Shown here: positions 8,321 to 18,531 of the stretch, in pieces
Layout: each line of letters begins with the position of its first letter
How positions within the stretch are numbered: position 1 is the stretch's first letter
NCBI GenBank assembly: GCA_020724265.1
Contig: DYHH01000023.1
Span: 1-62,284, forward strand
Direction: 5' to 3'
Length of the DNA: 62,284 bases
DNA from: Melioribacter roseus
GTDB lineage: Bacteria; Bacteroidota; Ignavibacteria; Ignavibacteriales; Melioribacteraceae
Program-made: the position numbers and the translations under genes
Notes under the pieces: generated by a model
The model's input: only the letters and a program-made list of their open reading frames with translations
Told to the model about the DNA's origin: nothing
The model's database searches: none

Positions 8321-10093
8321 TTACATTTCAAGGATTTCATTTAGCGGATTGAGGAAGGAGTTTTTATCGTCCTGGAATTTTTCAATAAGTTTCTGTTTCT
8401 CTTCTTCTTTACTTTTTCGAAGAGATTCGATTTCGTCTAATAATTGCTGCTTGGATTTTTCAAATTTCTCAACTTGAGTTTTTTTCTTCTGCTCAAATTT
8501 TGTGCGTAGTGCTTGTCTTCCTTTTTCTTTTTCCAAATTTAAGTTGCTGATTTTTTGGAGAAGATTATTCTTTGCCGCATACCTGCTGTGAATATTATTT
8601 ATAAAAACAAAAATTGAAATCACAAATCCAATTATAAATGTTATAGCACCCCACTTAAATCCGCCAACAAGTACAATGGATAGAATACTTCCTAAATTTG
8701 CAATGTCGGTTAGATAACTATTTGAGTATTCTGCAAATCCGCCGGAAAGAAGAACAAACAATGAAAACAAACTATTATAAATGAAAGAACTTTTTAAGGA
8801 ATTGAAAGATGAATGAGTTGAGTCATGCTCAAAGGATTCTAACATGGTCTCGTAATGTTTTATCTCGTTATTGATTCTGTTTTCAAAATCATTTAGTACT
8901 TTCTGGTTTTTCTCTTCTTCCTTTCTTAAAATGTCATTGTTGCTTTCTTCAAGATTCTTCAGTAATTCCTTGTTTGCAGAAGCTTTTTCATCAAAACGAA
9001 CTAAAAAATCTTCAACCAGTTTATCAAATTTTGCATTGACGTTTTGCATAAATTCATAAATCAACTCATTTAATTTACTGTTGATCTGTTCAATAGAATT
9101 AATAAAGAAATAACTTTTTGAACTTCCGAAACGCGACATTAATAGGTTGAAGAATTCTAATTTTCTTAATGCATTGTCATTTTTGAATTCCTTAAAACTA
9201 TCCTTTGTTAAGGTTTTCAGTTTATTTATAATCTTCGGTAGTAATTCTAGATTAGCTTGAACAGATGAATTTAAAGTTGTCAATTTTTCTAAGAGGAGCG
9301 GTCCTTCGGATAAGGTAAATAGATTTTGAGTGAATGTATTAAATAAAAATAGTTCATACATTTTTAAGCTGTTCATACCTATTGCATATTTTAAGCGCGC
9401 GTTATCATATTCAATCAACTTCTCGATTGAATTTTCAGCTTGAGATATATCCTCGACATTCAATACAATAATACTTTTATAAAATAAGGCATTGGGCGAA
9501 TCTAATTTTATACTTTCGATATTATTAATAGTATAAAGTGAATTTTCCCAATCCTTTAGTTCAATTTGATATGATACTTTGATAAGGTTAAGCATGAATA
9601 CTAAAATTTGGTTTTCCTGTCTTTCTGAAAGTGAATCAAGGTAATCGAATTTGTTGTTGATAATTGAATAATCTTTCAGTTTACCAAGTTCTTTTATCAA
9701 AAATGATACAAGAAGAAGTTCGTCAAAAAATGAAAAGTTATTATACTTACTCATCTTTAATAATGAATAGAATGTTGATTCTTTTTCACTTTCGGTTTTA
9801 GCAAGCAGCCATTTGAAAAGAGATTCTCTAATTACATCCTTTGAATAAGCAACTTCAATTTTTTTAGTCCTCATAAATTTGAAAAAATCCAATAAATAGA
9901 GTGTAAAATTTTCTTTAGAAAGAAAAATTTCGGATATCTCGTCGGGCAAATTCAAACTAAAAAGTTTGTGATTCCATTGAGATTCTTTAAGAGGATCAAA
10001 TGCTTTTTCCGGGTTATAATAAAAATTATCACGCCCATACTTAACAAATTTTCGTCTATCCTCAAGTTGAATTTTATCTAGTGTAAGAATCAT
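8321..10093 (-). CDS. Unknown protein: helical N-terminus, two membrane segments between coiled coils
   Basis: 590 residues with no family I recognise. Residues 1-330 are mostly helical and leucine-rich. A charged coiled coil covers about 335-430 with many E, K, N and D. Residues 432-501 contain two hydrophobic stretches (FIYNSLFSLFVLLSGG and WGAITFIIGFVISIFVF) joined by a short loop. The last 89 residues are again a long highly charged coiled coil. The arrangement suggests a hairpin-anchored inner-membrane protein with both coiled coils in the cytoplasm, perhaps a scaffold or tether. It lies between the polysaccharide operon and a divergent TonB-C gene, with no clear link to either. This is a structural description only. 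Confidence 0.75.
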   Translation of the reverse strand: MILTLDKIQLEDRRKFVKYGRDNFYYNPEKAFDPLKESQWNHKLFSLNLPDEISEIFLSKENFTLYLLDFFKFMRTKKIEVAYSKDVIRESLFKWLLAKTESEKESTFYSLLKMSKYNNFSFFDELLLVSFLIKELGKLKDYSIINNKFDYLDSLSERQENQILVFMLNLIKVSYQIELKDWENSLYTINNIESIKLDSPNALFYKSIIVLNVEDISQAENSIEKLIEYDNARLKYAIGMNSLKMYELFLFNTFTQNLFTLSEGPLLLEKLTTLNSSVQANLELLPKIINKLKTLTKDSFKEFKNDNALRKLEFFNLLMSRFGSSKSYFFINSIEQINSKLNELIYEFMQNVNAKFDKLVEDFLVRFDEKASANKELLKNLEESNNDILRKEEEKNQKVLNDFENRINNEIKHYETMLESFEHDSTHSSFNSLKSSFIYNSLFSLFVLLSGGFAEYSNSYLTDIANLGSILSIVLVGGFKWGAITFIIGFVISIFVFINNIHSRYAAKNNLLQKISNLNLEKEKGRQALRTKFEQKKKTQVEKFEKSKQQLLDEIESLRKSKEEEKQKLIEKFQDDKNSFLNPLNEILEM

Positions 10094-10315
10094 AATATTG
10101 AAATTATTAAGAAATCATTGGATGTAAGTATTCTGATTAGATTATCGTAGAAAGATGAGAATTCTTGAGTAGCCTAAATATGTTTTTTTCACCCCGATAA
10201 TTAAGATAGTATAAAAAAGCCAGTAAAAAGTGAATTTTATGATTAATTGAGAAATAAATGTTCTACCAACATTAAAAGTCCAAAGATTTTAAAAAAATTA
10301 CCGCCGGACATTAAA

Positions 10316-10344
10316 TTTTTGAAAAAAATCTTCGATGATATAAT
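10316..10344 (+). promoter_or_regulatory. Candidate sigma-70-type promoter for the TonB-C/MCP pair
   Basis: TTTTTG at 10316-10321, a 17-base spacer, then a perfect TATAAT at 10339-10344. This would start transcription near 10351, about 38 bases before the ATG at 10389, which has GGAGG at 10379-10383 as ribosome-binding site. The -35 box is weak and the call rests on the -10 box, the spacing and the position. Confidence 0.4.
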
Positions 10345-10388
10345 GTAAAACCGACTAAATAATTATAAAACTATATTGGAGGAAAAAA

Positions 10389-10799
10389 ATGATCCTAAAA
10401 TCGAACAGGAGTTTAATTTTATTATTACCGCTAATCTTGATTTTTGGATTTCTTTTAAAGATAAACTTAACCGCTGATCAAGGTATAACTCAGGATGACG
10501 GTTACTTAGCATTTGCAGAGGAAATGCCCGAAGTTGAAGGAGGATTGCCGAATTTATATAAATCAATAAGATATCCTGATATTGCTAAAAAAGCGGGGAT
10601 CTCCGGAAGAGTTTATGTTATGGCTTTTATCGATGAATCCGGGAATGTAAATGATGTGCAGGTAATTAAAGGTATTGGAGGTGGCTGCGATGAAGCTGCA
10701 GTTGAAGCGATCAAAAAGACAAAATTTATACCCGGCAAAAATAAAGGACAGGCTGTAAAAGTTAAATTATCCTTACCAATTAATTTCCAACTTCAATAG
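10389..10799 (+). CDS. TonB C-terminal domain protein (energy transducer-like)
   Basis: 136 residues. Residues 9-30 form one N-terminal hydrophobic segment, a signal anchor. Residues 55-136 match the TonB C-terminal domain: YPDIAKKAGISGRVYVMAFIDESG, then VEAIKKTKFIPGK and VKLSLPINF. TonB domains contact the plug of outer-membrane receptors. The proline-rich spacer of true TonB is missing and the linker is only about 25 residues, so it may be too short to span the periplasm. It begins after a strong GGAGG site and ends 9 bp before the chemotaxis receptor gene, so the two are probably co-transcribed. Confidence 0.8.
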   Translation: MILKSNRSLILLLPLILIFGFLLKINLTADQGITQDDGYLAFAEEMPEVEGGLPNLYKSIRYPDIAKKAGISGRVYVMAFIDESGNVNDVQVIKGIGGGCDEAAVEAIKKTKFIPGKNKGQAVKVKLSLPINFQLQ

Positions 10800-10808
10800 A
10801 GAAGAAAA

Positions 10809-12872
10809 ATGTTCAAAAAATTAAACAACATTAAGTTTGTTAGAAAAATTCAAATAGGATTTTTTCTTATCGCAGCGGTTGCTACATTCGTTGCCGTAAA
10901 TGATTTTTTACGCATTTCGCAATTCGAGAAGACTAAAGAAGATATTTTTTCCGATTATATGGAACCGATGGTTGTAGTAAAGGAAATGTATACCGAATTT
11001 CAGAAAATGCAGTTTGTTCTACTTCAGCTGTCAATCCCGGAATTTGCAGATGAATTCACAAAAAATGTCGGTATTTACCGCGGTTATAGCGAAAATTTCG
11101 ACAACTCAATTTTAGAATTAACCGAAAAAGAATTGAACAATGAAATTGTTTATAACTCACTCGAAGAAATAAATTCTATTTGGTTGAATTATAAAGGATT
11201 GGTTGCCGATGGAATTATAAGTGCCAGTGCATCACAAATGTTTGATATGGCTGCGGTAATCGCAGCTACTTCAGGTAAAGAAGTCGGTGATATTCTCGTA
11301 GCTAAGTTTGACTCGATTGTAGATGAACTTAATAAAAAATCAGACTCGCTGAATATTGAAATGACAGAGCAAATCAGTATATCACGAACATCAACTTTAA
11401 TCGGAATGATTGTTGGCACAATATTTTTCTTAATTGCGGTATTCGTTATTGCACCGACAATTTCCAAACCTATGAACGAATTGAAAGATGTTGTTAAGCA
11501 ATTTTCGGACGGGAATTATAATTTGGAACTCAATCTCGAAAGAAAAGATGAATTTGGTGAATTAGCCGATCTAATGAATGTTATGAAAGAGAAACAGTTG
11601 GAAAAAATTAGTGCCGTTAAGAATGTTGCGGAAGGCAGATTGAAAAAAGTCGTTCCCGCATCGGAAAATGATGAACTTTCGTTTGCAATAAACAAACAAA
11701 TTGATATCCTGCAAAGCTTGTTAAGAGAAGCAGATAAACTTGTAGAAGCAAACAAGGTCGGAGATCTATCACTCAAAGGTGAAGTCGATAAATTTAACGG
11801 AGATTGGCAGAAGTTTATAATCGGCATAAATTCAATTCTTGATTCGATGGTTAGACCGATTAGAGAAGCTACAATTGTACTTACCGAAATTGCCCGTGGT
11901 AATTTAACAATGAAGATGGAACAAGATTATCAAGGTGATTATCAACTTATTAAGGATAATATTAATAAAGTGGTTGATTCACTTAATGATATTCTTTATA
12001 AAGTGATCAATAATTCGCATCAGCTTGAAGTGATGACGACAAATATCTATAACGGTACGGAAGAACTGGTCGGAGGTGCCGAAAGACAAAAAACTCAGAC
12101 ATATGAAGTTGCATCTGCTATTGAAGAAATGGCTACTACCATACAGGATAACAGTAAAAGTGCCGTTACAACATCACAACTTGCGGATCAAGCAGGTAAC
12201 AAAGCTCAAGAAGGGGGTAATGTAGTCGGTGAGACTATTAAAGGTATTCAGCGTATTGCAGATGTTGTCTTCAAATCCGAAAAAACAATTCACGAACTTG
12301 CAAATAACACAAATAAAATTGGTGAAATTATTCAAGTGATTAATGAGATTGCAGATCAAACCAATCTGCTTGCACTTAACGCAGCAATTGAAGCTGCACG
12401 AGCCGGAGAGCAGGGAAGAGGTTTTGCTGTTGTTGCAGATGAAGTTCGTAAGCTTGCCGAACGTACTACTAATGCTACCGAAGAAATTGAAAATATGCTT
12501 GGAAAAATTCAGAAGGATACATCTGAAGCAGTTCTTGTAATTAACCAAGGAACTGAAGAAGTTGAAAACGGTAAAAAGTTAGCAAATGAAGCAAGCAATG
12601 CACTTACGGAAATAATAAAAAGTGCAGATGAAGTTTCTTACACTATAAAACATTTGGCAGCAGCTAATGAAGAGCAAAGCACAACCAGTGCGGCAATTTC
12701 AAAAAATGTAGAAGAAATTAGATTAGTAACCGAGGATTACAGTCTTCACATAAGCCAAATAAAAGATTCTGTTAAGAAGCTCTCAGATTCTTCAAACGAA
12801 TTGAAAGTATCCTTAAGTAAATTTAATATAATCGAAGCAGAATTTGTGGAACAAGAAGAATATAGCTATTAA
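10809..12872 (+). CDS. Methyl-accepting chemotaxis protein with tandem HAMP-like region
   Basis: 687 residues. A membrane segment at 13-34, a roughly 160-residue helical periplasmic sensor domain and a second membrane segment at 194-216 are followed by a HAMP domain at 217-270. A second HAMP-like stretch lies at about 300-395 ([20 protein letters not shown]). The signalling domain runs to the end, with the conserved tip [21 protein letters not shown] around 513-533 that binds CheA and CheW, and [14 protein letters not shown] after it. It should relay a ligand signal to the flagellar or gliding machinery. No che genes lie in the window. Its partner is the upstream TonB-C gene. The ligand is unknown. 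Confidence 0.93.
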   Translation: MFKKLNNIKFVRKIQIGFFLIAAVATFVAVNDFLRISQFEKTKEDIFSDYMEPMVVVKEMYTEFQKMQFVLLQLSIPEFADEFTKNVGIYRGYSENFDNSILELTEKELNNEIVYNSLEEINSIWLNYKGLVADGIISASASQMFDMAAVIAATSGKEVGDILVAKFDSIVDELNKKSDSLNIEMTEQISISRTSTLIGMIVGTIFFLIAVFVIAPTISKPMNELKDVVKQFSDGNYNLELNLERKDEFGELADLMNVMKEKQLEKISAVKNVAEGRLKKVVPASENDELSFAINKQIDILQSLLREADKLVEANKVGDLSLKGEVDKFNGDWQKFIIGINSILDSMVRPIREATIVLTEIARGNLTMKMEQDYQGDYQLIKDNINKVVDSLNDILYKVINNSHQLEVMTTNIYNGTEELVGGAERQKTQTYEVASAIEEMATTIQDNSKSAVTTSQLADQAGNKAQEGGNVVGETIKGIQRIADVVFKSEKTIHELANNTNKIGEIIQVINEIADQTNLLALNAAIEAARAGEQGRGFAVVADEVRKLAERTTNATEEIENMLGKIQKDTSEAVLVINQGTEEVENGKKLANEASNALTEIIKSADEVSYTIKHLAAANEEQSTTSAAISKNVEEIRLVTEDYSLHISQIKDSVKKLSDSSNELKVSLSKFNIIEAEFVEQEEYSY

Positions 12873-12877
12873 TTATA

Positions 12878-12903
12878 TCCCCGGAATTTAGATATTCCGG
12901 GGA
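12878..12903. terminator. Hairpin between convergent genes
   Basis: A perfect 10-bp stem (12878-12887 with 12894-12903) around a 6-base loop, rich in C and G in its outer half. It lies 5 bases after the chemotaxis receptor stop and 22 bases from the convergent AbgT stop. The T-run on the plus strand is delayed (TTTTT near 12915-12919), so it could serve both directions. Confidence 0.6.
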
Positions 12904-12925
12904 AATGTTAATTAATTTTTATTTA

Positions 12926-14485
12926 CTACATATTATAATAAATACCGGCATCCGGTCCCAAAGGTAAACCAAAAAACAACCAGATCACTAACAAAATTGC
13001 CCAAGCAACAAAAAATATTATCGTGTAAGGCAGCATTGTTGAAATAATTGTTCCGATACCTGCCTTGCTATCATACTTCTGAAAGTATGCAATAATTAAA
13101 GCGAAGAAACTCATCATCGGTGAAATAATATTTGTAATGCTGTCTCCGATTCTATATACAACTTGAGTTAATTCCGGAGAATATCCTAATAGCATAAACA
13201 TAGGTACAAAAATAGGAGCCATTAATGCCCACTTTGCTGATGCGCTTCCCATAAGCATATTTATCATTGCCGACAAGATTATAAACATTAACATTAGTGG
13301 AATAATACCTAAGCCGGAAGATGCAATTAAATCCGCACCTTTTACTGCAAAGATTACTCCAAGGTTAGTCCATTTGAAATAAGCAACAAATTGTGCTGCG
13401 AAGAAAACTATAACAATGTATAAGCTGAGCGTTTTAGTTGCAGAGCTCATACTGTTAATTACATCTGTATCATTTTTAAATTTACCGACTCCAACTCCGT
13501 ATGCGATGCCCATCAAACCGGCAACAATAAACAAAATAGCAACTACGCCCTTTATTAATGGCGAGGTTAACATTCCTCCGTCGCTTCCTCTTAAAAATCC
13601 GTCTTCGGGAATAATACCGATAAGAACAATAATTGTAATGATTACAAAAGTGATTAAACTATATTTCAATCCTTTCTTTTCATTTGTGCTGAGTTTCTCA
13701 ATTTTTTCTGGTTGAACGTCACCGTCATATTTCCCTAATCTTGGTTCAACAATTTTTTCGGTTACCCATGTACCGGCAAAAGCAATAATAAAAGTAGAGA
13801 CGAACATAAAGTAATAGTTAGCTGTTGGATTAACTAAATAATTAGGATCAATAATTTGTGCAGCTTCTTCCGAAAGTCCGGCTAACAAAGGGTCAATAGT
13901 TCCTAATAATAAATTTGCACTGAAACCTCCGGAGACACCGGAAAATGCGGCAGCCATTCCTGCTATTGGATGCCGGTGAACTGCACCGAATATTATTCCA
14001 GCTAAAGGAATTAATAGTACATAACCTATGTCACTTGCTGTGTTTGATATTACTCCTGAAAAAACTAATATAAATGTTAATAATCTGTTTGGTGCAGACA
14101 AAACTAGCAGTCTAATTATTGTTGCAATTAAACCACTGCCTTCGGCAACTCCGATACCGAGCATTGCAACTAGAACAATTCCAAGCGGAGCAAAACTTGT
14201 AAAGTTATCTACCATCTCAAGTAAAATTCTATTGAGCCCATCTTCGGTCATTAAGTTAACAGGTATAATGGTTTCGCCTGTACCCGGATGGATAGCTTCC
14301 CAGCCCAATGATGCGGCAACAGCTGATAGTATTATAATAGATAATGCAAATAATCCGAAGAGTGTACCGGGGTGAGGTAATGCGTTTCCGGCTTTTTCTG
14401 TAAGGTTTAGAAATCGGTTAAAGAGCGATTTTGATTCTTTTTTCTTTCTCTCCATAAAAATCCGTTTTTGTTTTGCGGAATCCAT
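12926..14485 (-). CDS. AbgT family transporter
   Basis: 519 residues with about eleven to thirteen hydrophobic segments. Family features are the N-terminal [60 protein letters not shown], and [21 protein letters not shown] near 400-420. Known AbgT members carry p-aminobenzoyl-glutamate or act as sulfonamide exporters in the inner membrane. The first ATG at 14485 gives a ten-residue basic extension; the internal ATG at 14455 (MERKKKES) is also possible, and neither has a clear Shine-Dalgarno. Whether it serves folate-breakdown uptake here cannot be told from context. Confidence 0.88.
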   Translation of the reverse strand: MDSAKQKRIFMERKKKESKSLFNRFLNLTEKAGNALPHPGTLFGLFALSIIILSAVAASLGWEAIHPGTGETIIPVNLMTEDGLNRILLEMVDNFTSFAPLGIVLVAMLGIGVAEGSGLIATIIRLLVLSAPNRLLTFILVFSGVISNTASDIGYVLLIPLAGIIFGAVHRHPIAGMAAAFSGVSGGFSANLLLGTIDPLLAGLSEEAAQIIDPNYLVNPTANYYFMFVSTFIIAFAGTWVTEKIVEPRLGKYDGDVQPEKIEKLSTNEKKGLKYSLITFVIITIIVLIGIIPEDGFLRGSDGGMLTSPLIKGVVAILFIVAGLMGIAYGVGVGKFKNDTDVINSMSSATKTLSLYIVIVFFAAQFVAYFKWTNLGVIFAVKGADLIASSGLGIIPLMLMFIILSAMINMLMGSASAKWALMAPIFVPMFMLLGYSPELTQVVYRIGDSITNIISPMMSFFALIIAYFQKYDSKAGIGTIISTMLPYTIIFFVAWAILLVIWLFFGLPLGPDAGIYYNM

Positions 14486-14806
14486 TAAGAAAATTAATTC
14501 GTAAAGATAATGATTTTATGTTTTGATGCATAAAGGAAATGATATCGCTTTCGTGAGTGGAATATGAAAAGTTAAGTTTAACAGCAATGTTCATAAAGGA
14601 GATTCTAAGTCCTCCAAGAAAAATTTTGAGTACCTTGTGTATTCTTTATGCTCATTGAGATTAAGATTTTATGTAATATTTTAATGATAAATTAAAGCTC
14701 ACATTTCGATAATTCAATAAAGAAATCTATTACTGACAATAGTTCTAATTGTTTCATTTATCTTTTAATTTCGGTAATTTTATAAAAACAGCTTGGAAAC
14801 TGAAAA
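14486..14806. other. Non-coding region between AbgT and the xanthine dehydrogenase operon
   Basis: 321 bases, AT-rich, with no convincing open frame on either strand. It must hold promoters for both divergent transcripts, but no box pair is good enough to name. On the minus strand, 14628-14651 reads like a degenerate piece of the CACAGA-type dispersed repeat seen at 25373, 47731 and 49892. Confidence 0.5.
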
Positions 14807-16219
14807 GTGAACACAAAAAATTTATCATTCATTTTAAATGATGTTGAGATAAATACAAAAGTAAATCCTTCTCTTCCTTTATTGGATTACATTCGGAAAG
14901 AAAAGCACCTTACCGGAACTAAAGAAGTATGTAAAGAAGGCGACTGCGGAGCTTGTGCTGTTCTATTTGGCGAAGTAATAGATGACGAGCTTAAATATAA
15001 AACTATCACTTCTTGTATCTATCCGATCGGTAACTGTAATGGGAAACATATTGTTACAATAGAAGGAATAAATAAACAAGAACTCCTTCTGCATCAAAAA
15101 GCATTTGTTGATGAAAATGCTTCACAATGCGGTTTTTGTACTCCGGGATTCATAATGTCGTTTACTTGTTATCTACTCAACAATCAACACTTCAATCTGG
15201 ATGACGCAATAAATTCGATAGCAGGAAATATATGCCGCTGTACCGGTTATCATTCAATTGAAAGAGCAATGAAAACGGTTTTGGATCAACTAAAGACAGA
15301 CGGACAGATTGATAAAATTAATAACCTTATTGACCGTAATATTATCCCGGAATATTTCAAGGAAATTAAAAAGGGACTAATAAATTTATCATTACCAAAA
15401 CAAACTATACCGGATAAATCCGCGATATTTATCGGCGGTGGTTCCGATTTATTTGTTCAGAAACCCGAGGATTTACTGGAAGAAGAAGTTTACTTAATAA
15501 CCGAACGTAAATTAAATTACATTCGTGAAAGTAACAGCATAATTAAAATAGGAAGCGGGACTACTTTTGAAGAAATTAAACAATCCGAGTTACTAAATAA
15601 ATATTTCCCGACAATTAAAAAGGATATTGATTTAATTGCATCTCTCCCGGTAAGAAATGCGGCAACAGTCGGTGGTAATTTATCAAATGCTTCTCCTATT
15701 GGTGATATAACAATAATACTTCTCGCATTAAATGCTGATTTAACGTTAAGTGACGGAGAGAAAGAAAGAAACTTACCGCTAAGAGAATTTTACCTCGATT
15801 ACAAAGAACTAAACAAACAAAAAATAGAGTTTATAAAAGAAGTTTCATTTCATATTCCACAAAAAAAATTTTACTTCAGTTTTGAGAAAGTTTCAAAACG
15901 GACTTATCTCGATATAGCAAGTGTAAACAGTGCAATGTTAATTGAAGTTGATGATAATAAAATTATTTCAGCATCAATTTCAGCGGGTGGAGTTGCTCCT
16001 ATTCCTAAACTGCTTGATAAAACAAATGATTTCTTGAATGAGAAAGAAATCAGTATTGATACAATAGATGAAGCATTACAAATAGCACGGTCTGAAATTT
16101 CACCGATAAGCGATGTACGCGGAAGCGCTGATTATAAAAGATTATTATTGAATCAATTAATTAAGTCACACTTCTTAAAATTATTCCCGCATAAAATATT
16201 TGAAAGCCAATTGATATGA
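14807..16219 (+). CDS. xdhA: Xanthine dehydrogenase small subunit (2Fe-2S and FAD)
   Basis: 470 residues from a GTG start. Residues 1-80 are a plant-type ferredoxin domain (C42, C47, C50, C70). Residues 81-160 are the helical second [2Fe-2S] domain (C108, C111, C143, C145). Residues 200-460 are a FAD domain of the molybdenum hydroxylase type, with FIGGGSDLF and NAATVGGNLSNASPIGD. It passes electrons from the molybdenum centre through two clusters to FAD and NAD+ in the cytoplasm. It overlaps xdhB by 4 bp and heads a five-gene operon. Fusion of FeS and FAD parts in one chain is the usual bacterial XdhA arrangement. Confidence 0.93.
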   Translation: MNTKNLSFILNDVEINTKVNPSLPLLDYIRKEKHLTGTKEVCKEGDCGACAVLFGEVIDDELKYKTITSCIYPIGNCNGKHIVTIEGINKQELLLHQKAFVDENASQCGFCTPGFIMSFTCYLLNNQHFNLDDAINSIAGNICRCTGYHSIERAMKTVLDQLKTDGQIDKINNLIDRNIIPEYFKEIKKGLINLSLPKQTIPDKSAIFIGGGSDLFVQKPEDLLEEEVYLITERKLNYIRESNSIIKIGSGTTFEEIKQSELLNKYFPTIKKDIDLIASLPVRNAATVGGNLSNASPIGDITIILLALNADLTLSDGEKERNLPLREFYLDYKELNKQKIEFIKEVSFHIPQKKFYFSFEKVSKRTYLDIASVNSAMLIEVDDNKIISASISAGGVAPIPKLLDKTNDFLNEKEISIDTIDEALQIARSEISPISDVRGSADYKRLLLNQLIKSHFLKLFPHKIFESQLI

Positions 16220-18531
16220 AATCAAGTGACACAATAAAACACGTTAAAGGTGAATCGATATTTGTCGATGATATGATTGTTCCCGAAGGGACATTATATG
16301 CAGCGGTTTTTGATTCACCGGTTGCACACGGCAAAATATTAAATATCGATATAACCGCCGCTGAAAAGAGCGAAGGGGTAATTAAAGTACTTACTGCAAA
16401 AGATATCCCCGGCGAAAATCAAATTGGAAATATAATAGAAGATGAGCCACTTCTTTCGGAAAAAGTAGTTGAATATATCGGTGAGCCGATCGCAGTTGTG
16501 ATTGCAGAATCACCAATGAATGCAAAGAAAGCAAGAAATAAAATAAAAATTGAATTCGAAGAACTGACTATAATAACCGATCCTCGCGAAGCATTTAAAG
16601 CCGGAAGAGTCATTGCACCGCCGAGAGTTTTTGCAATGGGTGATACCGGCAAAGCGTTCAAAGACTGCAAGTATGTAATTGAAGATAAAGTTGAAATAGG
16701 AGGACAGGAACATTTATATCTTGAAACACAGGGTTCACTTGCAATTCCAACCGAAGGGAAAGGAATAAGATTATTCTCGTCAACTCAAAGTCCGACTGCA
16801 GTTCAAAAAACAACTGCGAAAGTACTCAACTTGAAAATGCACCAGGTTGAAGTTGATGTATTAAGATTAGGCGGCGCATTCGGCGGTAAAGAAGATCAAG
16901 CTACACATTGGGCGGTTATTGCCTCACATGGTGCACACATAACACAAAAGCCGGTTAAAATAATCTTAAACCGTCACGATGATTTACGAATGACCGGTAA
17001 ACGACATCCTTATTCGGTTGATTATAAAATCGGTCTTTCCGATAATTACAAAATTTTAGCATACGAAGTTACTTATTATCAAAATGCCGGAGCTTGCGCC
17101 GATTTATCAACCGCAATTTTAGAAAGAACTTTTTTCCACACTACAAATAGTTATTATATTCCAAATGTTAGAGCAATGGGAATTTCCTGTAAAACAAATT
17201 TACCTCCCAATACGGCATTCAGAGGATTCGGAGGTCCGCAGGCAATGTTTGTTATTGAATCCGCTATTCATAAAGCAGCTGATGAAATTGGTATTAAAAC
17301 TTATCAAATACAGAAAAATAATTTGCTGAAAGAAAATGATATGTTTTATTACGGTCAGAAAGCTGATAGAGTTAATGCAGTTAAATGTTGGAACAAAGCT
17401 GAAGAACTCTATAATTATTCTAAAAAAGAAAAAGAGGTAGAAGAGTTTAACAAAAAACATCTTCTTAAAAAGAAAGGTATTTCATTTATGCCGATTTGTT
17501 TCGGTATTTCTTTTACTAATACAATGCTTAACCAGGCAAGTGCCTTAGTTCATATCTATTCAGACGGATCAGTTTCGGTTAATACCGCTGCTGTTGAAAT
17601 GGGTCAAGGTGTTAATGAAAAGATGATTAACATAGCTGCTAAAGTGTTTTCAATTAACAAAAACAGAATTAAAGTTGAATCAACGAACACAACAAGGGTT
17701 GCAAACACTTCGGCTACTGCTGCCAGCAGCGGTGCCGACTTAAACGGAAACGCTTTGTTAATTGCATGTAATAATCTGGTAGACAGGCTAAGAAGAAATG
17801 CAGCTGATATTCTTAATATAAATGACGAACTAAACATAGAATTCGTTGATGAATTGGTTCTTCATAAAAAAGAAAAAACCGGTATAACTTGGGAAGAACT
17901 TATCAACTCGGCTTATGTAAATAGAATAAGTCTATCATCACAAGCTTTTTATGCTACACCTCAAATTCATTTTGATAGAACAATTAATCAAGGTCATCCG
18001 TTTGCTTATCACGTTTACGGTACTGCAATTACAATAGCTGTAGTTGATTGTTTAAGAGGCACCTACGAAATTGAATCGGTTGAAGCAGTTCACGATTTCG
18101 GTAAAAGTATAAACCCGTTAATAGACCTCGGTCAAGCTGAGGGGGGTATTGTTCAAGGTATTGGCTGGATGACGATTGAAGAATTAGTTCAAGACGAGAA
18201 AGGTGCTTTGAAATCAAATTCGCTATCAACTTACAAAGTACCCGATATTTATTCGGCACCGAAAAATTTAAAAGTTCATTTTCTTGAAGATTCTGAAAAT
18301 CCTTTCGGACCATTTAAATCAAAAGCCATCGGAGAACCGCCTTTGATGTATGGTATAGGTTCGTTCTTCGCAATAGCAAATGCAATTAAAGCATTTAAAC
18401 CGGATGTAAAGATTAAATACTCATCTCCTATAACACACGAAAAAACCTTGATGCATTTATATCAAGAAGAAGAGCATACAAAAATCAAGACGGGAGAGAT
18501 TGAGTCTAATTTAATAACGGAGAAAACTTGA
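16216..18531 (+). CDS. xdhB: Xanthine dehydrogenase molybdenum-binding subunit
   Basis: 771 residues, the usual length. The residues that hold purine and molybdenum in bovine xanthine oxidase line up with the same spacing: E226 (GGAFGGKE; bovine E802), R304 (ILERTFFH; bovine R880), R336 (AFRGFGGPQ; bovine R912) and the catalytic base E707 (KAIGEPPLM; bovine E1261). EMGQGVNEKM at 461-470 is part of the cofactor pocket. It should hydroxylate hypoxanthine and xanthine. The start overlaps xdhA (ATGA) and the end overlaps xdhC (TTGA). The conserved purine residues make true xanthine dehydrogenase activity more likely than aldehyde oxidase. Confidence 0.94.
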   Translation: MKSSDTIKHVKGESIFVDDMIVPEGTLYAAVFDSPVAHGKILNIDITAAEKSEGVIKVLTAKDIPGENQIGNIIEDEPLLSEKVVEYIGEPIAVVIAESPMNAKKARNKIKIEFEELTIITDPREAFKAGRVIAPPRVFAMGDTGKAFKDCKYVIEDKVEIGGQEHLYLETQGSLAIPTEGKGIRLFSSTQSPTAVQKTTAKVLNLKMHQVEVDVLRLGGAFGGKEDQATHWAVIASHGAHITQKPVKIILNRHDDLRMTGKRHPYSVDYKIGLSDNYKILAYEVTYYQNAGACADLSTAILERTFFHTTNSYYIPNVRAMGISCKTNLPPNTAFRGFGGPQAMFVIESAIHKAADEIGIKTYQIQKNNLLKENDMFYYGQKADRVNAVKCWNKAEELYNYSKKEKEVEEFNKKHLLKKKGISFMPICFGISFTNTMLNQASALVHIYSDGSVSVNTAAVEMGQGVNEKMINIAAKVFSINKNRIKVESTNTTRVANTSATAASSGADLNGNALLIACNNLVDRLRRNAADILNINDELNIEFVDELVLHKKEKTGITWEELINSAYVNRISLSSQAFYATPQIHFDRTINQGHPFAYHVYGTAITIAVVDCLRGTYEIESVEAVHDFGKSINPLIDLGQAEGGIVQGIGWMTIEELVQDEKGALKSNSLSTYKVPDIYSAPKNLKVHFLEDSENPFGPFKSKAIGEPPLMYGIGSFFAIANAIKAFKPDVKIKYSSPITHEKTLMHLYQEEEHTKIKTGEIESNLITEKT

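Noticed and set aside
10363-10566. Minus-strand frame over the start of the TonB-C gene
   Set aside because: The plus-strand gene has a clear ribosome site, signal anchor and known domain; the antisense frame has none of these.
12174-12548. Antisense reading frame of 124 codons inside the chemotaxis receptor gene
   Set aside because: It lies wholly within the conserved signalling domain on the other strand, has no ribosome site and encodes a low-complexity N/S/F-rich product.
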